Shown here: positions 16,906-26,514 of the stretch, piece by piece
Layout of the letters: each line of letters begins with the position of its first letter
Position numbering within the stretch: the first letter of the stretch is position 1
Origin: Porticoccus sp002390525
GTDB taxonomy: Bacteria > Pseudomonadota > Gammaproteobacteria > Pseudomonadales > Porticoccaceae
Length of the DNA stretch: 64,000 nt
NCBI GenBank assembly: GCA_943846655.1
Contig: OX044352.1
Span: 124,001-188,000 of the forward strand
Reading direction: 5' to 3'
The notes under the pieces: model-generated
What the model saw: the letters and a program-made list of their open reading frames with translations, nothing else
Told to the model about the DNA's origin: nothing
The model's database searches: none
Made by a program: the position numbers and the translations under genes

Positions 16906-18303
16906 TTAAGAAATATTCTCAGCGATAAACTTTTGTATGTCTTGGATATTATTTGCCTGGATGGTATACCTTTCCTTTCTATCAAACAGGTCTGTCATAT
17001 GCGGTGGTAGCTCAGGATCATTTTCAAATCCAGCTTTACGGGATGATTCTGGAAATTTCGCTGGATGTGCTGTAGATAGGCATATAGCAGGTGCACCTCT
17101 ATGGCTGATTGTTCTTCTTGCAGCTTCAACACCTATAGCCGTATGCGGGTCTACGATATACTCGGACGTTTTCCAAATATCAGACATAACATTTGTCATA
17201 CTATCATCGTCTAACCGATAACTTGAAAATAATTTCCGAGCTTTAGCGAGCACTGCATCTGTTAAAACTAGCTTACCTTTTGATTTAAAATCAGACATCA
17301 GATTATTTATCATTCTTCCATCGCGGTCATGAAGATCAAAGAGCATTCTCTCAAAATTGCTAGAGACCATAATATCCATAGATGGGGATAAACTTTGAAC
17401 TAAGGTTTTAATACTCAGATCATTATTGCTAATACACCGATGAAGGATATCGTTGGAGTTTGTAGCAATAACAAGCTGATCAATGGGTAAACCCATTTGT
17501 TTAGCGAGATAACCCGCAAATATATCGCCAAAATTTCCAGTGGGAACTGAAAAGGATACTCGACGATGTGGCGAATTGAGTGCTAGTCCTGCATAAAAAT
17601 AATATACGATTTGAGCCATAATTCTGACCCAATTAATAGAGTTAACTGCTACAAGTTGTCTATCTTTTGGCAAAAAAGTCTGGTCACTGAAGCTATTTTT
17701 TACCATATTCTGACAATCATCAAAGTTTCCATCTAAAGCTATATTAAAAACATTATCCTGAAGAACAGTTGTCATCTGTCTGCGTTGGACCTCAGACACT
17801 CGATTATGAGGATGGAGTATGAAAATATCCAAATGCTTGCTATGACGGCACCCCTCAATTGCAGCAGAACCTGTATCCCCGGATGTTGCGCCCATCACAA
17901 CAACTCTCTGATTTCTTTTTTTCAGCACGTAATCCATTAGATTACCAAGGAACTGAAGTGCAAAATCTTTAAATGCCAACGTAGGTCCGTGAAAAAGCTC
18001 AAGAATAAATTCATTGCGTGCAGTTTGCACAAGCGGCGCGATAGCTTTATGCCTAAAGGTACTATAAGTTTTTTTTATGAGTAATCTTAAATCATCATCT
18101 GGTACTTCCCCATCAATAAATGGTGACATTATCTTAAAAGCTAATTCTTCGTATGTTAGATCAGACCAAGAAGAGATTTCCTCTTTTGAAAAATTTGGAA
18201 TTTTTTCTGGTACGTATAGACCACCATCACTAGCTAAACCAGCTAGCATTGCTTCTTCAAAAGATAAGATTGGAGCTTTTCCTCGTGTACTCACATATTT
18301 CAC
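16906..18303 (-). CDS. thrC: threonine synthase
   Basis: 465 residues. A PLP enzyme turning O-phosphohomoserine into threonine. It starts MKYVSTRGKAPILSFEEAMLAGLASDGGLY, typical of the long (ThrC type I) bacterial form. The PLP lysine lies in HGPTLAFKDFALQF near residue 112, the phosphate-binding loop in GATSGDTGSAAIEG, and the substrate region in VPTGNFGDIFAGY. It follows hom by 65 bases on the same strand, the common hom-thrC operon. Confidence 0.97.
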   Translation of the reverse strand: MKYVSTRGKAPILSFEEAMLAGLASDGGLYVPEKIPNFSKEEISSWSDLTYEELAFKIMSPFIDGEVPDDDLRLLIKKTYSTFRHKAIAPLVQTARNEFILELFHGPTLAFKDFALQFLGNLMDYVLKKRNQRVVVMGATSGDTGSAAIEGCRHSKHLDIFILHPHNRVSEVQRRQMTTVLQDNVFNIALDGNFDDCQNMVKNSFSDQTFLPKDRQLVAVNSINWVRIMAQIVYYFYAGLALNSPHRRVSFSVPTGNFGDIFAGYLAKQMGLPIDQLVIATNSNDILHRCISNNDLSIKTLVQSLSPSMDIMVSSNFERMLFDLHDRDGRMINNLMSDFKSKGKLVLTDAVLAKARKLFSSYRLDDDSMTNVMSDIWKTSEYIVDPHTAIGVEAARRTISHRGAPAICLSTAHPAKFPESSRKAGFENDPELPPHMTDLFDRKERYTIQANNIQDIQKFIAENIS

Positions 18304-18368
18304 AATAATTACCTACTTAACTTATAACCGCTTCTTTTGTGATTAAGTCATAAACACAGCTAGTTGAA

Positions 18369-19673
18369 TTAATTTAATGATTCAACCCTTATTTTGACTA
18401 TATCTCCTTTTGTTACATCTAAAGCTTCAATTTTATTTATTGCTGCATCAATATATTTTTCAATTGTATTATTAGTTAAAAGAATTAACTGGACATGATT
18501 TTTTTCTGCGGCAGGTTCTTTCTGAATAATCGCTTCAATACTTATATTTTCCTCGCTTAGCGCCTTGGTTATCTTAACTAAAACACCAGGCACATCCAAA
18601 GCAGTTACACGCATATAACTAGCAGTCCTTACTTCACATATAGGCAAAATAGTAACGTCTTTCAAGTTATCATATTTATAACCAAAAGGTGCAATACGCT
18701 GCTCTGGTTTAGATTCAATTGTTCGCGCGATATCACAAATATCTGAAATCACCGCAGATGCAGTCGGCTCAGCTCCTGCGCCTGGTCCATAATACATAGT
18801 CGGCCCTACAGCATCACCTTTCACTAAAACTGCATTCATCACTCCGTCAACATTAGCTATTAAGGATTCTTTAGGTATTAGTACTGGGTGTACGCGTAAC
18901 TCAACTTCTGTTTCAACTTTTCTAGCAATACCTAAATGCTTAATGCAATAGCCTAGTTGTTCAGCATATGCTACATCTTGAGGTTCAATTTTTGTAATTC
19001 CTTCTGTAAAGATTTTATCGAACTGAAATGTATGCCCAAAAGCCAATGAAGCTAATATTGCCAACTTATGTGCAGCGTCTACACCCTCTACATCGAAGGT
19101 TGGGTCAGCCTCAGCATATCCAAGATTTTTTGCTTCTTTCAAAACATCTGGAAAAGTCCTATTTTTATCTCTCATTTCAGTCAATATAAAATTGGAGGTT
19201 CCATTAATAATCCCTACTACCCATTCTATATTATTAGCTACTAAACCTTCACGAAGAGCTTTTACAATTGGGATACCTCCGGCTACAGCAGCCTCAAACG
19301 CAACGGTAACTCCTTTTTTTTCTGCCGCCTGGAAGATCTGATTTCCATGTTCAGCAATTAATGCCTTGTTGGCAGTTACGACATGTTTTCCATTTTCAAT
19401 TGCTTTTAAAACTAAGTCTTTTGCAACTGAAGTACCACCTATCAGCTCCACAAGAATATCGATTTTAGGGTTATCGGCTATAGCGAAAACATCTTGATTA
19501 AAACTGACTCCTTTTAAATCAAAATCATTTGGAGTAGTTCTAGATCCAATATGATTTAATAGAATCTCACAACCAAGTCGATCTTTTATTTTTTGAGAAT
19601 TACGTTTAAGTACATTTATTGTTCCTCGGCCAACCGTACCTAAGCCGCATATTCCGATATTTACAGATTTCAA
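18369..19673 (-). CDS. hom: homoserine dehydrogenase
   Basis: 434 residues. Reduces aspartate semialdehyde to homoserine with NAD(P)H. N-terminal Rossmann motif GICGLGTVGRGT; the catalytic domain includes KALIAEHG, the AGGIPIVKALREGL active-site segment and GTSNFILTEM. The C-terminal ACT domain (residues about 350-430, RVTALDVPGVLVKITKAL) suggests threonine feedback control. It is monofunctional, not fused to aspartokinase. A 196-base gap precedes it, where its promoter should lie; no threonine-rich leader peptide was seen there. Confidence 0.97.
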   Translation of the reverse strand: MKSVNIGICGLGTVGRGTINVLKRNSQKIKDRLGCEILLNHIGSRTTPNDFDLKGVSFNQDVFAIADNPKIDILVELIGGTSVAKDLVLKAIENGKHVVTANKALIAEHGNQIFQAAEKKGVTVAFEAAVAGGIPIVKALREGLVANNIEWVVGIINGTSNFILTEMRDKNRTFPDVLKEAKNLGYAEADPTFDVEGVDAAHKLAILASLAFGHTFQFDKIFTEGITKIEPQDVAYAEQLGYCIKHLGIARKVETEVELRVHPVLIPKESLIANVDGVMNAVLVKGDAVGPTMYYGPGAGAEPTASAVISDICDIARTIESKPEQRIAPFGYKYDNLKDVTILPICEVRTASYMRVTALDVPGVLVKITKALSEENISIEAIIQKEPAAEKNHVQLILLTNNTIEKYIDAAINKIEALDVTKGDIVKIRVESLN

Positions 19674-19869
19674 TTTATTCGCCCTAACTTTTAAGTTAAT
19701 TTATACATCTAAGTAGAAATACATTCAGCTTAGATATGAATTTAATTAGTCACTTAACATATTATAATCTATCCCTATCAAGAAGTTCGCATATAATAAC
19801 CCGCAATCAAATTAGCTTTATCGGCATCTATTTTTTTAAGGAATAAACATCGAAGGTTGATCAATAAGG

Positions 19870-20640
19870 TTAGTGATTGGCTATAATTTCCAGTAACTTA
19901 TTTGCTGGTCGATAGCCCATTAACAGAGTGCCGTCTTCCGTTAACATCGCGGGTGTACCTGTAATTCCAATTTTCTGACCAAGATCTATTTGATTAGAAA
20001 TAGGGTTTTCATCACAAATATACTCATCTATGATTTCACCATTTTTTAATTTAGATAAAGCTTTATTTTTGTCATCAGCACACCATGCAGAGGCCATTTT
20101 TTTATAGGATTCAGAGTTAGTGCCTGCCCTTGGATAAGCAAGATAGCGGACCTCTACTCCGGCTGATGAAAGATTAGGAAGTGCATCGTTATGGAACTTA
20201 CGACAAAAATGACAATCTACATCGGTAAACACATAGAGAATATCTCTAGCTTTGCTTGGCGACGGGAATATAATCATATTTTTTTTTAGGACTTTCTTGA
20301 TACTATTTTTACGCATTTCTAATGTGCTCTCGTCAACGACCGCAACGAAGCCAAAGGATTTTGCTTGATACATGTCCCCAACTATTAAATATTCTCCATT
20401 TTTTTCAACATAAAAAAATTGATTGGAATCAACTCTAATTAAATATAATCCAGGAATCTTAGTTTTCTCAATACTATCAAATTTTAAATCCGGACGTGAT
20501 TGTAGTAAATTGGATTTAATTTTCTTTACAACATCGACTGGAATATTTTCTTCAGCACAAGAGATCGCGGAAAAAAAGATCAAAAAAATACATAATGTTA
20601 ATAATTTCACAAATATATCACTAAGATTTTTTTTTAACAT
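19870..20640 (-). CDS. dsbC: thiol:disulfide interchange protein DsbC
   Basis: 256 residues. A signal peptide (LLTLCIFLIFFSAISC) directs it to the periplasm. An N-terminal dimerisation domain is followed by a thioredoxin fold with the active site CHFC near residue 142 (VFTDVDCHFCRKFH; E. coli DsbC has CGYC). The cis-Pro loop appears as GITGTPAML. Together with DsbD it isomerises wrong disulfides. It lies 12 bases after xerD, the arrangement seen in many gammaproteobacteria (xerD-dsbC-hom-thrC-recJ), so the run from 21555 to 14455 may be one long transcript. Confidence 0.94.
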   Translation of the reverse strand: MLKKNLSDIFVKLLTLCIFLIFFSAISCAEENIPVDVVKKIKSNLLQSRPDLKFDSIEKTKIPGLYLIRVDSNQFFYVEKNGEYLIVGDMYQAKSFGFVAVVDESTLEMRKNSIKKVLKKNMIIFPSPSKARDILYVFTDVDCHFCRKFHNDALPNLSSAGVEVRYLAYPRAGTNSESYKKMASAWCADDKNKALSKLKNGEIIDEYICDENPISNQIDLGQKIGITGTPAMLTEDGTLLMGYRPANKLLEIIANH

Positions 20641-20652
20641 AGATATTTACCT

Positions 20653-21555
20653 CTAGCCCCTAGGATGATGCTCGCTATGAAGTTCTTTCATGCGGCTATT
20701 AGCGACATGTGTATAAATTTGGGTAGTTGATAAATCACTGTGGCCTAGAAGTAGCTGTACGACCCTTAAGTCAGCCCCATGATTCAACAAATGAGTTGCA
20801 AAAGCATGGCGAAGCATATGTGGAGAAACTGACTGACTGACTCCTGCATCATATGCGTACTTTTTTAGTCTGTGCCAAAAAGTTTGCCGAGTCATCTGCT
20901 TAGCTCTTGTGCTCAAAAATAAGACTTCGCTTTGTATTTCATTTAATAATATCGGTCTCGAATCTTTTATATATTCTTGCAACCAGTACATCGCCTCTTC
21001 ACCCAAGGGAACAAGTCGCTCTTTGCTACCTTTTCCAAAAACTCTGACAACTCCTTGACGTAGATTGATTTCATGCAATCTTAAACTAACAAGTTCTGAG
21101 ATTCTTAGCCCAGAAGCATAGACCACCTCTAACATAGCTTTATCACGCAAACCAAGTTCCTCTTCAACATTTGGTGCAGCCAATATTGCTTCAACATCTG
21201 ATTCAGACAAGCTTTTAGGCAATGGGGAGCCTAATTTTGGATTATCTATTAATATTGTAGGATCAGATTTAATATTTTTTTCACGGAGACAATGACGAAA
21301 AAAACTTCTTAGACAAGATAACTGTCTAGCAGTAGTTCTTGCCGAGAGGCCTTGCTCAAAACGATAAGACAAGAACATTTGAATATCTCGTCGAGAAGCA
21401 TTCAGTAAATTAATTTTTTTTTTCTCAAGCCACTCCGAAAAAATCTTTAAGTCTCGCCCATAAGAATAAAGGCTATTTTTACTTAGGCCTTTTTCCATCC
21501 AAATAGAATCAAGATAACTATCAATAATTATCTTATTTTCTTTGCTAGCAGTCAT
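20653..21555 (-). CDS. xerD: site-specific tyrosine recombinase XerD
   Basis: 300 residues, the normal XerD length. SAM-like N-terminal DNA-binding domain (residues 1-100, WMEKGLSKNSLYSYGRDL), then the catalytic domain with all conserved residues visible: Arg in ASGLRISELVSL, Lys in GKGSKERLVP, HMLRHAFATHLL, His in LLLGHSDLSTTQ and the nucleophile Tyr in IYTHV. It resolves chromosome dimers at dif with XerC and FtsK. XerD is preferred over XerC because it is followed by dsbC, the conserved context. No dif site was seen in the window. Confidence 0.95.
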   Translation of the reverse strand: MTASKENKIIIDSYLDSIWMEKGLSKNSLYSYGRDLKIFSEWLEKKKINLLNASRRDIQMFLSYRFEQGLSARTTARQLSCLRSFFRHCLREKNIKSDPTILIDNPKLGSPLPKSLSESDVEAILAAPNVEEELGLRDKAMLEVVYASGLRISELVSLRLHEINLRQGVVRVFGKGSKERLVPLGEEAMYWLQEYIKDSRPILLNEIQSEVLFLSTRAKQMTRQTFWHRLKKYAYDAGVSQSVSPHMLRHAFATHLLNHGADLRVVQLLLGHSDLSTTQIYTHVANSRMKELHSEHHPRG

Positions 21556-21660
21556 ATTCTAATCGTATTATCAAAAAAAAATCAAAGTGTTACTGAATAT
21601 TAAAACTGATTTGTTGTTCAATAAAAATTGAATAATATATCATTTTAACAAGTTTAAACA

Positions 21661-21692
21661 AAAAAAAGCGCTTGTAAAAAGCGCTTTTTTTT
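21661..21692 (-). terminator. intrinsic terminator, probably bidirectional, after rplS
   Basis: A GC-rich stem AAGCGCTT with a short loop (about GTAAA) is flanked by an A run on the left and a T run on the right. On the minus strand the hairpin is followed by seven Ts, 15 bases after the rplS stop. It separates the ribosomal-protein group from xerD. Confidence 0.88.
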
Positions 21693-21706
21693 GACCAAGA
21701 AATGAA

Positions 21707-22069
21707 TTAAATAGTTTTTAATTTTTCTTTAATTCTTGCTTTACGACCTGATAAACCGCGCAAGTAATATAGCTTAGCCTGGCGGACATCCCCATGTCTA
21801 CTTACAGAGATACTTGCAACTTGAGGGCTATATGTTTGAAATGTTCTCTCCACTCCAATACCATTTGATATTTTACGTACAGTAAAAGCTGAATTAAGAG
21901 CCCGATTTCGTTTGGCTATTACAATTCCCTCGAAAGCCTGCAGACGTTCACGAGTGCCTTCTATGACTTTAACCTGCACAATAATAGTATCGCCAACTGA
22001 AAATTTTGGAAGATCTTTCTCCATTTGCTCAGCCTCAATTTCTGCGATGATTGAATTTTTTCCGCTCAT
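21707..22069 (-). CDS. rplS: 50S ribosomal protein L19
   Basis: 120 residues, typical length. It binds at the 30S-50S interface. Recognised by FSVGDTIIVQVKVIEGTRERLQAFEGIVI, then RNRALNSAFTVRKIS and GVERTFQTYSP near the middle and KLYYLRGLSGRKARIKE at the end. Last gene of the rpsP-rimM-trmD-rplS operon, and followed at once by an intrinsic terminator. Confidence 0.98.
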   Translation of the reverse strand: MSGKNSIIAEIEAEQMEKDLPKFSVGDTIIVQVKVIEGTRERLQAFEGIVIAKRNRALNSAFTVRKISNGIGVERTFQTYSPQVASISVSRHGDVRQAKLYYLRGLSGRKARIKEKLKTI

Positions 22070-22141
22070 AATTTGCTCCTCACCTATTATATTTTGGTGT
22101 TACCACCTTTTTGAGTAGCGTCGTACAGATAGGATAGTAAT

Positions 22142-22906
22142 TTAGTTACTTTCATCAGTCGACTCTTTTGAAATGCTATCATTCATTAGGCTATCTAGCA
22201 TCTCTTCTTGCTCTTTATTGAGACTCAATCCAGATAACAATTCCGGACGTCTATACAATGTTCTTTTTAAGGATTCCTTTAATCGCCACTGCCTAATATT
22301 TTCGTGGTTTCCTGATAAAAGTATATCTGGTACCTTCAAGCCTTCATATGTCTCTGGTCTAGTGTAATGAGGGTAATCCAACAAGCCTTCCGAAAAAGAA
22401 TCTTGTTTGGCAGACAACTGGTCGCCGAGGGCTCCTGGCAGTTGGCGTATTATTGTATCCATCACAACCATTGTGGGAAGTTCTCCTCCACTGAGAACAT
22501 AATCACCTATAGACCATTCTTCATCAACTTCTAGATCAATAACCCTCTCATCTACACCTTCGTATCGGCCGGAAATAAAGATAAAGCTGCTTTCAGAAGA
22601 AAGCGATTGCACGCCTTTTTGGGATAATACTTGCCCCTGTGGCGATAAATAAATTACTTTAGTTTTAGCTCCTATCCAATTTCTAGCTTCTTTAATCGAC
22701 TTGCGGAGTGGTTCGGCCATCAACACCATTCCTGGTCCACCGCCATAAGGTCTGTCATCTACAATGTTATGATAACCAGCTGCATAGGCCCTAGGATTAA
22801 AGCACTTAACTTCAATTAAACCATTTTTAACTGCTCGACTACTAATACCATGCTCTAACAAAGCGTCAAACATTTCTGGAAATAATGTGATAAGACCTAT
22901 TTTCAT
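22142..22906 (-). CDS. trmD: tRNA (guanine-N1)-methyltransferase TrmD
   Basis: 254 residues. Makes m1G37 in tRNAs with a G36, preventing +1 frameshifts. N-terminal SPOUT domain: MKIGLITLFPEMFDALLEHG, DDRPYGGGPGMVL, then the trefoil-knot strands YLSPQGQ, SGRYEGVDERVID and EWSIGDYVLSGGELP that bind SAM. The C-terminal domain has LPGALGD and HYTRPETYEGLKVPDIL. It lies third in the rpsP operon, 48 bases after rimM. Confidence 0.98.
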   Translation of the reverse strand: MKIGLITLFPEMFDALLEHGISSRAVKNGLIEVKCFNPRAYAAGYHNIVDDRPYGGGPGMVLMAEPLRKSIKEARNWIGAKTKVIYLSPQGQVLSQKGVQSLSSESSFIFISGRYEGVDERVIDLEVDEEWSIGDYVLSGGELPTMVVMDTIIRQLPGALGDQLSAKQDSFSEGLLDYPHYTRPETYEGLKVPDILLSGNHENIRQWRLKESLKRTLYRRPELLSGLSLNKEQEEMLDSLMNDSISKESTDESN

Positions 22907-22954
22907 AGTTTAAATCATAGCACATACAAAAATTTTGGTATTTTCAATAAGAGC

Positions 22955-23512
22955 CTAAAATTTAGGATCCCAGTCCACTTGGATAATATTAGATTCAAGA
23001 TTTACTGACAAAACTACTTGCTTTATACAGGGAACTAATCGTTGTCTGAGGTCCAAACTAGATCTATCACCCTGTATTTCAAGCACTTCATTCGCACCTG
23101 TTTCCAATAAACCAACAACTACACCAAGATCCACTTTTCCAGTAATTGTGATAACTCTTAAACCCTTAAGTTGATACCAATAATATTCATTAGTATTTAG
23201 TTTTGGGAGCTTTGAGCGATCTATGGCTATATTTCTTTGACACAGTTCTTTTCGAGAGACATCTCTATCGTCAAAATTATTAATATGGGCAATAAGATTC
23301 TGACTTGCCACTTTATATTTATTAACCTTTACTAATTTCCAGCCTTCTCTAGCATTTATCCACCAAGGCTCATAATCAAAAATTTTTTTTGGTTCCTCTG
23401 TGTATGAGTGTATTTTAACCCATCCTTTGATTCCATGTACTGAGGTAACTCGGCCGATGATGACAGGATCTGTGGGTAAAACGGGATCTAGGAAAATATC
23501 AATTGAGCTCAC
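22955..23512 (-). CDS. rimM: ribosome maturation factor RimM
   Basis: 185 residues with a GTG start at 23512. RimM helps assemble the 30S head and binds S19. N-terminal domain GRVTSVHGIKGWVKIHSYTEEP, a central NRDISR-like HIN..DDRDVSRKEL segment, and the C-terminal PRC barrel (YYWYQLKGLRV, then GVVVGLLETGANEVLEI). About 13 extra residues precede the usual start of the fold. It follows rpsP by 15 bases, the conserved order. Confidence 0.96.
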   Translation of the reverse strand: MSSIDIFLDPVLPTDPVIIGRVTSVHGIKGWVKIHSYTEEPKKIFDYEPWWINAREGWKLVKVNKYKVASQNLIAHINNFDDRDVSRKELCQRNIAIDRSKLPKLNTNEYYWYQLKGLRVITITGKVDLGVVVGLLETGANEVLEIQGDRSSLDLRQRLVPCIKQVVLSVNLESNIIQVDWDPKF

Positions 23513-23527
23513 CTCATTTAAGGTAAC

Positions 23528-23776
23528 TTAGCAGGCTAAAGAAGTTTCTTTAATTAAACGAGAAACTCGATCACTTACACCTGCACCTAATGTAACCCAA
23601 TGTTCTACTCGTTCAGTATCGATGCGTAAACGTTCTTCTTGACCGCGAGCCACCGGGTTAAAGAAACCAATCCTTTCAATATATTTACCATCTCGAGCCC
23701 GACGACTGTCAGTTACATGGATATGGTAAAAGGGGCGTTTTTTGGATCCCCCCCGAGCTAAGCGAATTGTTACCAT
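23528..23776 (-). CDS. rpsP: 30S ribosomal protein S16
   Basis: 82 residues, normal size. Begins MVTIRLARGGSKKRPFYHIHVTDSRRARDGKYIERIGFFNP, the S16 signature. First gene of the rpsP-rimM-trmD-rplS operon, 172 bases downstream of ffh; the gap between them is the probable promoter region. Confidence 0.98.
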   Translation of the reverse strand: MVTIRLARGGSKKRPFYHIHVTDSRRARDGKYIERIGFFNPVARGQEERLRIDTERVEHWVTLGAGVSDRVSRLIKETSLAC

Positions 23777-23948
23777 GAAGATTCTCTTTCTTGTTATTTA
23801 AAAATTTTGTTTTTAGTAATTCATATTATACGAAAGTACAACTTAAATATGCTGTATCCATAAAAGCGCAGGATTATATCCAAAAGATTAGTGTATGTAT
23901 AGCATTAGGGTAGTGATATAAGATTAAAGCAACGAGTAGCAACCGCCC

Positions 23949-25346
23949 CTAAAAAGGGAATTTATTATTTCCACCAGGTAATACTCCTCCACCATTTAGA
24001 CTCGACGAGCCAGACATCTTCTTCATCATACGTTTCATACCTTTACCTTTCATCTTTTTCATCATCATACCCATTTGTTTATGTTGTTTGAGCAAACGGT
24101 TTAAATCTTGCAATGTGGAGCCTGAGCCTTTTGTAATACGTTTTTTTCTAGAACCATTTAATATTTCTGGTTTACTTCGCTCTAGAGGGGTCATCGAGTC
24201 AATTATGTATTCCATTCGAGAGAAATTATCAGCTACATCTGGTTTTGCAGGAATTGGTGGCATTCCTCCAATCCCCGGCAATTTCTCCATCATACCTGCT
24301 AACCCACCCATGCTTTTCATTTGTTGTAATTGATCCTTTAAATCATTTAAATCAAATTTTTTACCTTGAGACACTTTTTTTGCAAGACTATCTGCTTTTT
24401 TTCGGTCAACTTTCTCTTCTACTTCCTCTATAAGCGACATCATATCGCCCATACCAAGTATTCGAGATGCTATCCTTTCTGGATGGAAGGGCTCAAGAGC
24501 ATCTATTTTTTCACCAACTCCCAAAAACTTTATCGGCTTTCCTGTTACTTGACGTATAGAGAGGGCAGCGCCACCACGAGTATCACCATCTATCTTAGTC
24601 AGGATTATTCCGGTTAAAGGTAGATTTTCATTAAAAGCTTTGGCGCTTAAAACTGCATCTTGACCAATCATTGCGTCAGCAACAAAGAGTGTTTCAATTG
24701 GTTTGACTGTTGCGTGAATCAAACTTATCTCATCCATTAAGTCTTCATCTACGTGGAGTCGTCCAGCTGTATCAACAAGCAATATATCCATGAATTTAAT
24801 TTTGGCAGAATGTAGGGCCTCAGCAACAATATCAACAGGTTTTTGCGATGATAAACTTGGGTGAAATGCAACATTTACTTGGTTAGCAAGAATCTCAAGC
24901 TGTTTTATTGCAGCAGGTCGATATATATCGGCACTAACCACCATGACTTTTTTCTTTTTCTTTTTAGAAAGAAAAAACGCCAGTTTTGCTAAGGATGTGG
25001 TTTTACCAGCACCCTGCAGTCCAGCAACTAGAATAACAGCTGGCGCTTGTGCAGACAGGTTTAATTCCTCGTTACTCTCCCCCATCAGAATTTCTAGTTC
25101 TGCTTGAACAATCTTTAGGAATTGCTGACTTGGATTAAGATTGCGGCTAACATCTGCGCCTAGAGCCTTTTGTTTTATTTCCTCAATAAAAATCTTTACG
25201 ACTGGAAGAGCGACATCTGCTTCGAGCAGGGCTATTCGGACCTCTCTCAGAATTTCCCGTATATTTTTTTCAGTTAAATTTGATTTACCAGAAATTTTTT
25301 TAAAGGAGCTTGAAAATTGCTCGCTAAGATTTTTAAAAATGGCCAT
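23949..25346 (-). CDS. ffh: signal recognition particle protein Ffh
   Basis: 465 residues. The SRP54 GTPase that with 4.5S RNA targets nascent inner-membrane proteins to FtsY. N domain (helices at residues 1-90), G domain with P-loop GLQGAGKTTSLAKLA, DTAGRLHVDE, TKIDGDTRGGAALS and GVGEKIDALEPFHPER. The C-terminal M domain is Met-rich with the RNA/signal-peptide-binding GSGSTLQDLNRLLKQHKQMG and MMKKMKGKGMKRMMKKMSG. It is followed by rpsP on the same strand, as in E. coli, and faces ypjD divergently. Confidence 0.98.
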   Translation of the reverse strand: MAIFKNLSEQFSSSFKKISGKSNLTEKNIREILREVRIALLEADVALPVVKIFIEEIKQKALGADVSRNLNPSQQFLKIVQAELEILMGESNEELNLSAQAPAVILVAGLQGAGKTTSLAKLAFFLSKKKKKKVMVVSADIYRPAAIKQLEILANQVNVAFHPSLSSQKPVDIVAEALHSAKIKFMDILLVDTAGRLHVDEDLMDEISLIHATVKPIETLFVADAMIGQDAVLSAKAFNENLPLTGIILTKIDGDTRGGAALSIRQVTGKPIKFLGVGEKIDALEPFHPERIASRILGMGDMMSLIEEVEEKVDRKKADSLAKKVSQGKKFDLNDLKDQLQQMKSMGGLAGMMEKLPGIGGMPPIPAKPDVADNFSRMEYIIDSMTPLERSKPEILNGSRKKRITKGSGSTLQDLNRLLKQHKQMGMMMKKMKGKGMKRMMKKMSGSSSLNGGGVLPGGNNKFPF

Positions 25347-25630
25347 ATTAAGTCTTTCATCTTTAGAGTTAAAAAAATATTATAACTTAAATATTCAAAT
25401 ATGATTATAGTAAGTCTTTTTGGATTTTTTATTACTTTTAATTTATATTAACTATCAGAGATTTAAGAAAATATTTGTATAGCCTGCTATTAGTTTTTTT
25501 ATTTTTGTCATAGTTAGTCACAAATTTAATAAATGACTCATTTCTAAAACTTTTCGCGGAATACTACATGATGTGAAATACTTTAAAATTTTTTTTATTA
25601 TCATAACTTAAATAATAAATAGTTAAGTCT
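25347..25630. other. divergent ffh / ypjD promoter region
   Basis: A 284-base A/T-rich stretch between two divergent starts. It should contain both promoters. I see many AT tracts but no pair of hexamers I would defend, no tRNA-like cloverleaf and no open frame worth naming. Confidence 0.4.
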
Positions 25631-26437
25631 ATGCTTATAGCGATCGCCTCAATAATATTCTATCTAACAGCAGCCTTGTATCAAGGGTTGCAACTTACCA
25701 AAAAGGTTGGCCAAAATCCTGCTGCGATGATTATTCTTTCAGCTCTAGCTGTATCTCTTCACGGTTATGCCAGTCTTCAATGGATGCTCACCGATCAAGG
25801 TGTAACTTTTAGTTTAATTTCAATTATAACTATTATAATCTTTTCGGTTAATTGTATTGCCCTTGCTAGTAGCTTCAAAAGACAATGTCAGGACTGTGTT
25901 CTGTTACTTTTTCCATTGAGTGCTCTGATTTTATCTATCGCTATGACGACAATCTCGATGAAAGCTAAAATACCGTTGGTAAGTTCACCGGTAGTTTCTA
26001 CACAGGTGGGATTTCATATTTTTCTTTCGATCCTATCTTTCAGTATGCTTACGATTGCTGCATTTCAAGCCTTATTTTTAGCTCTTCAGGAATGGCGGCT
26101 TAGGCGAAAAAGATTTGGAAATTTCCCACAAATTTTTCCATCACTTCAAACTATGGAGTCTCTCTTATTTGAGACGCTATGGGCTGGTTTTGGCTTGCTT
26201 ACTCTGTCGCTTGCTACAGGTTTGATTTTTTTTGAGGACCTTTTTGCACAACATCTTGCTCATAAAGCCTTCTTTTCACTCTTTTCATGGATATTTTTTG
26301 CTATTCTACTTTGGGGGCGTCATTTCCGTGGTTGGCGAGGAAAAACAGCAGTACGTTGGACATTGGTAGGTTTTGGAACTCTTGCATTAGCATACTGGGG
26401 CACAAAGTTTGTCTTAAAGGTCTTACTCACAGGCTAA
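25631..26437 (+). CDS. ypjD: CcsA-domain inner-membrane protein (YpjD-like)
   Basis: 268 residues and about eight hydrophobic segments, with almost no long polar loop. It matches the cytochrome c assembly (CcsA/CcmC-like) domain of E. coli YpjD, an inner-membrane protein of unclear function that always seems to sit next to ffh and a CorB-like gene. Conserved features here are QVGFHIFLSILSFSMLTIAAFQALFLA, the LFETLWAGFGLLTLSLATG helix and HKAFFSLFSWIFFAILLWGRH with possible heme-ligand His residues. A heme role is suggested by the fold only. Confidence 0.88.
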   Translation: MLIAIASIIFYLTAALYQGLQLTKKVGQNPAAMIILSALAVSLHGYASLQWMLTDQGVTFSLISIITIIIFSVNCIALASSFKRQCQDCVLLLFPLSALILSIAMTTISMKAKIPLVSSPVVSTQVGFHIFLSILSFSMLTIAAFQALFLALQEWRLRRKRFGNFPQIFPSLQTMESLLFETLWAGFGLLTLSLATGLIFFEDLFAQHLAHKAFFSLFSWIFFAILLWGRHFRGWRGKTAVRWTLVGFGTLALAYWGTKFVLKVLLTG

Positions 26438-26514
26438 AACAGCAATTGAGCTTGCCAATCCAAGAAAATTTCTTCAACATATAGAACTTATAAGTAAAAA
26501 AGGTTTTTTCTTCT

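Noticed and set aside
19674..19869. Threonine attenuator before hom
   Set aside because: No short ORF rich in Thr or Ile codons and no hairpin with a T run between dsbC and hom.
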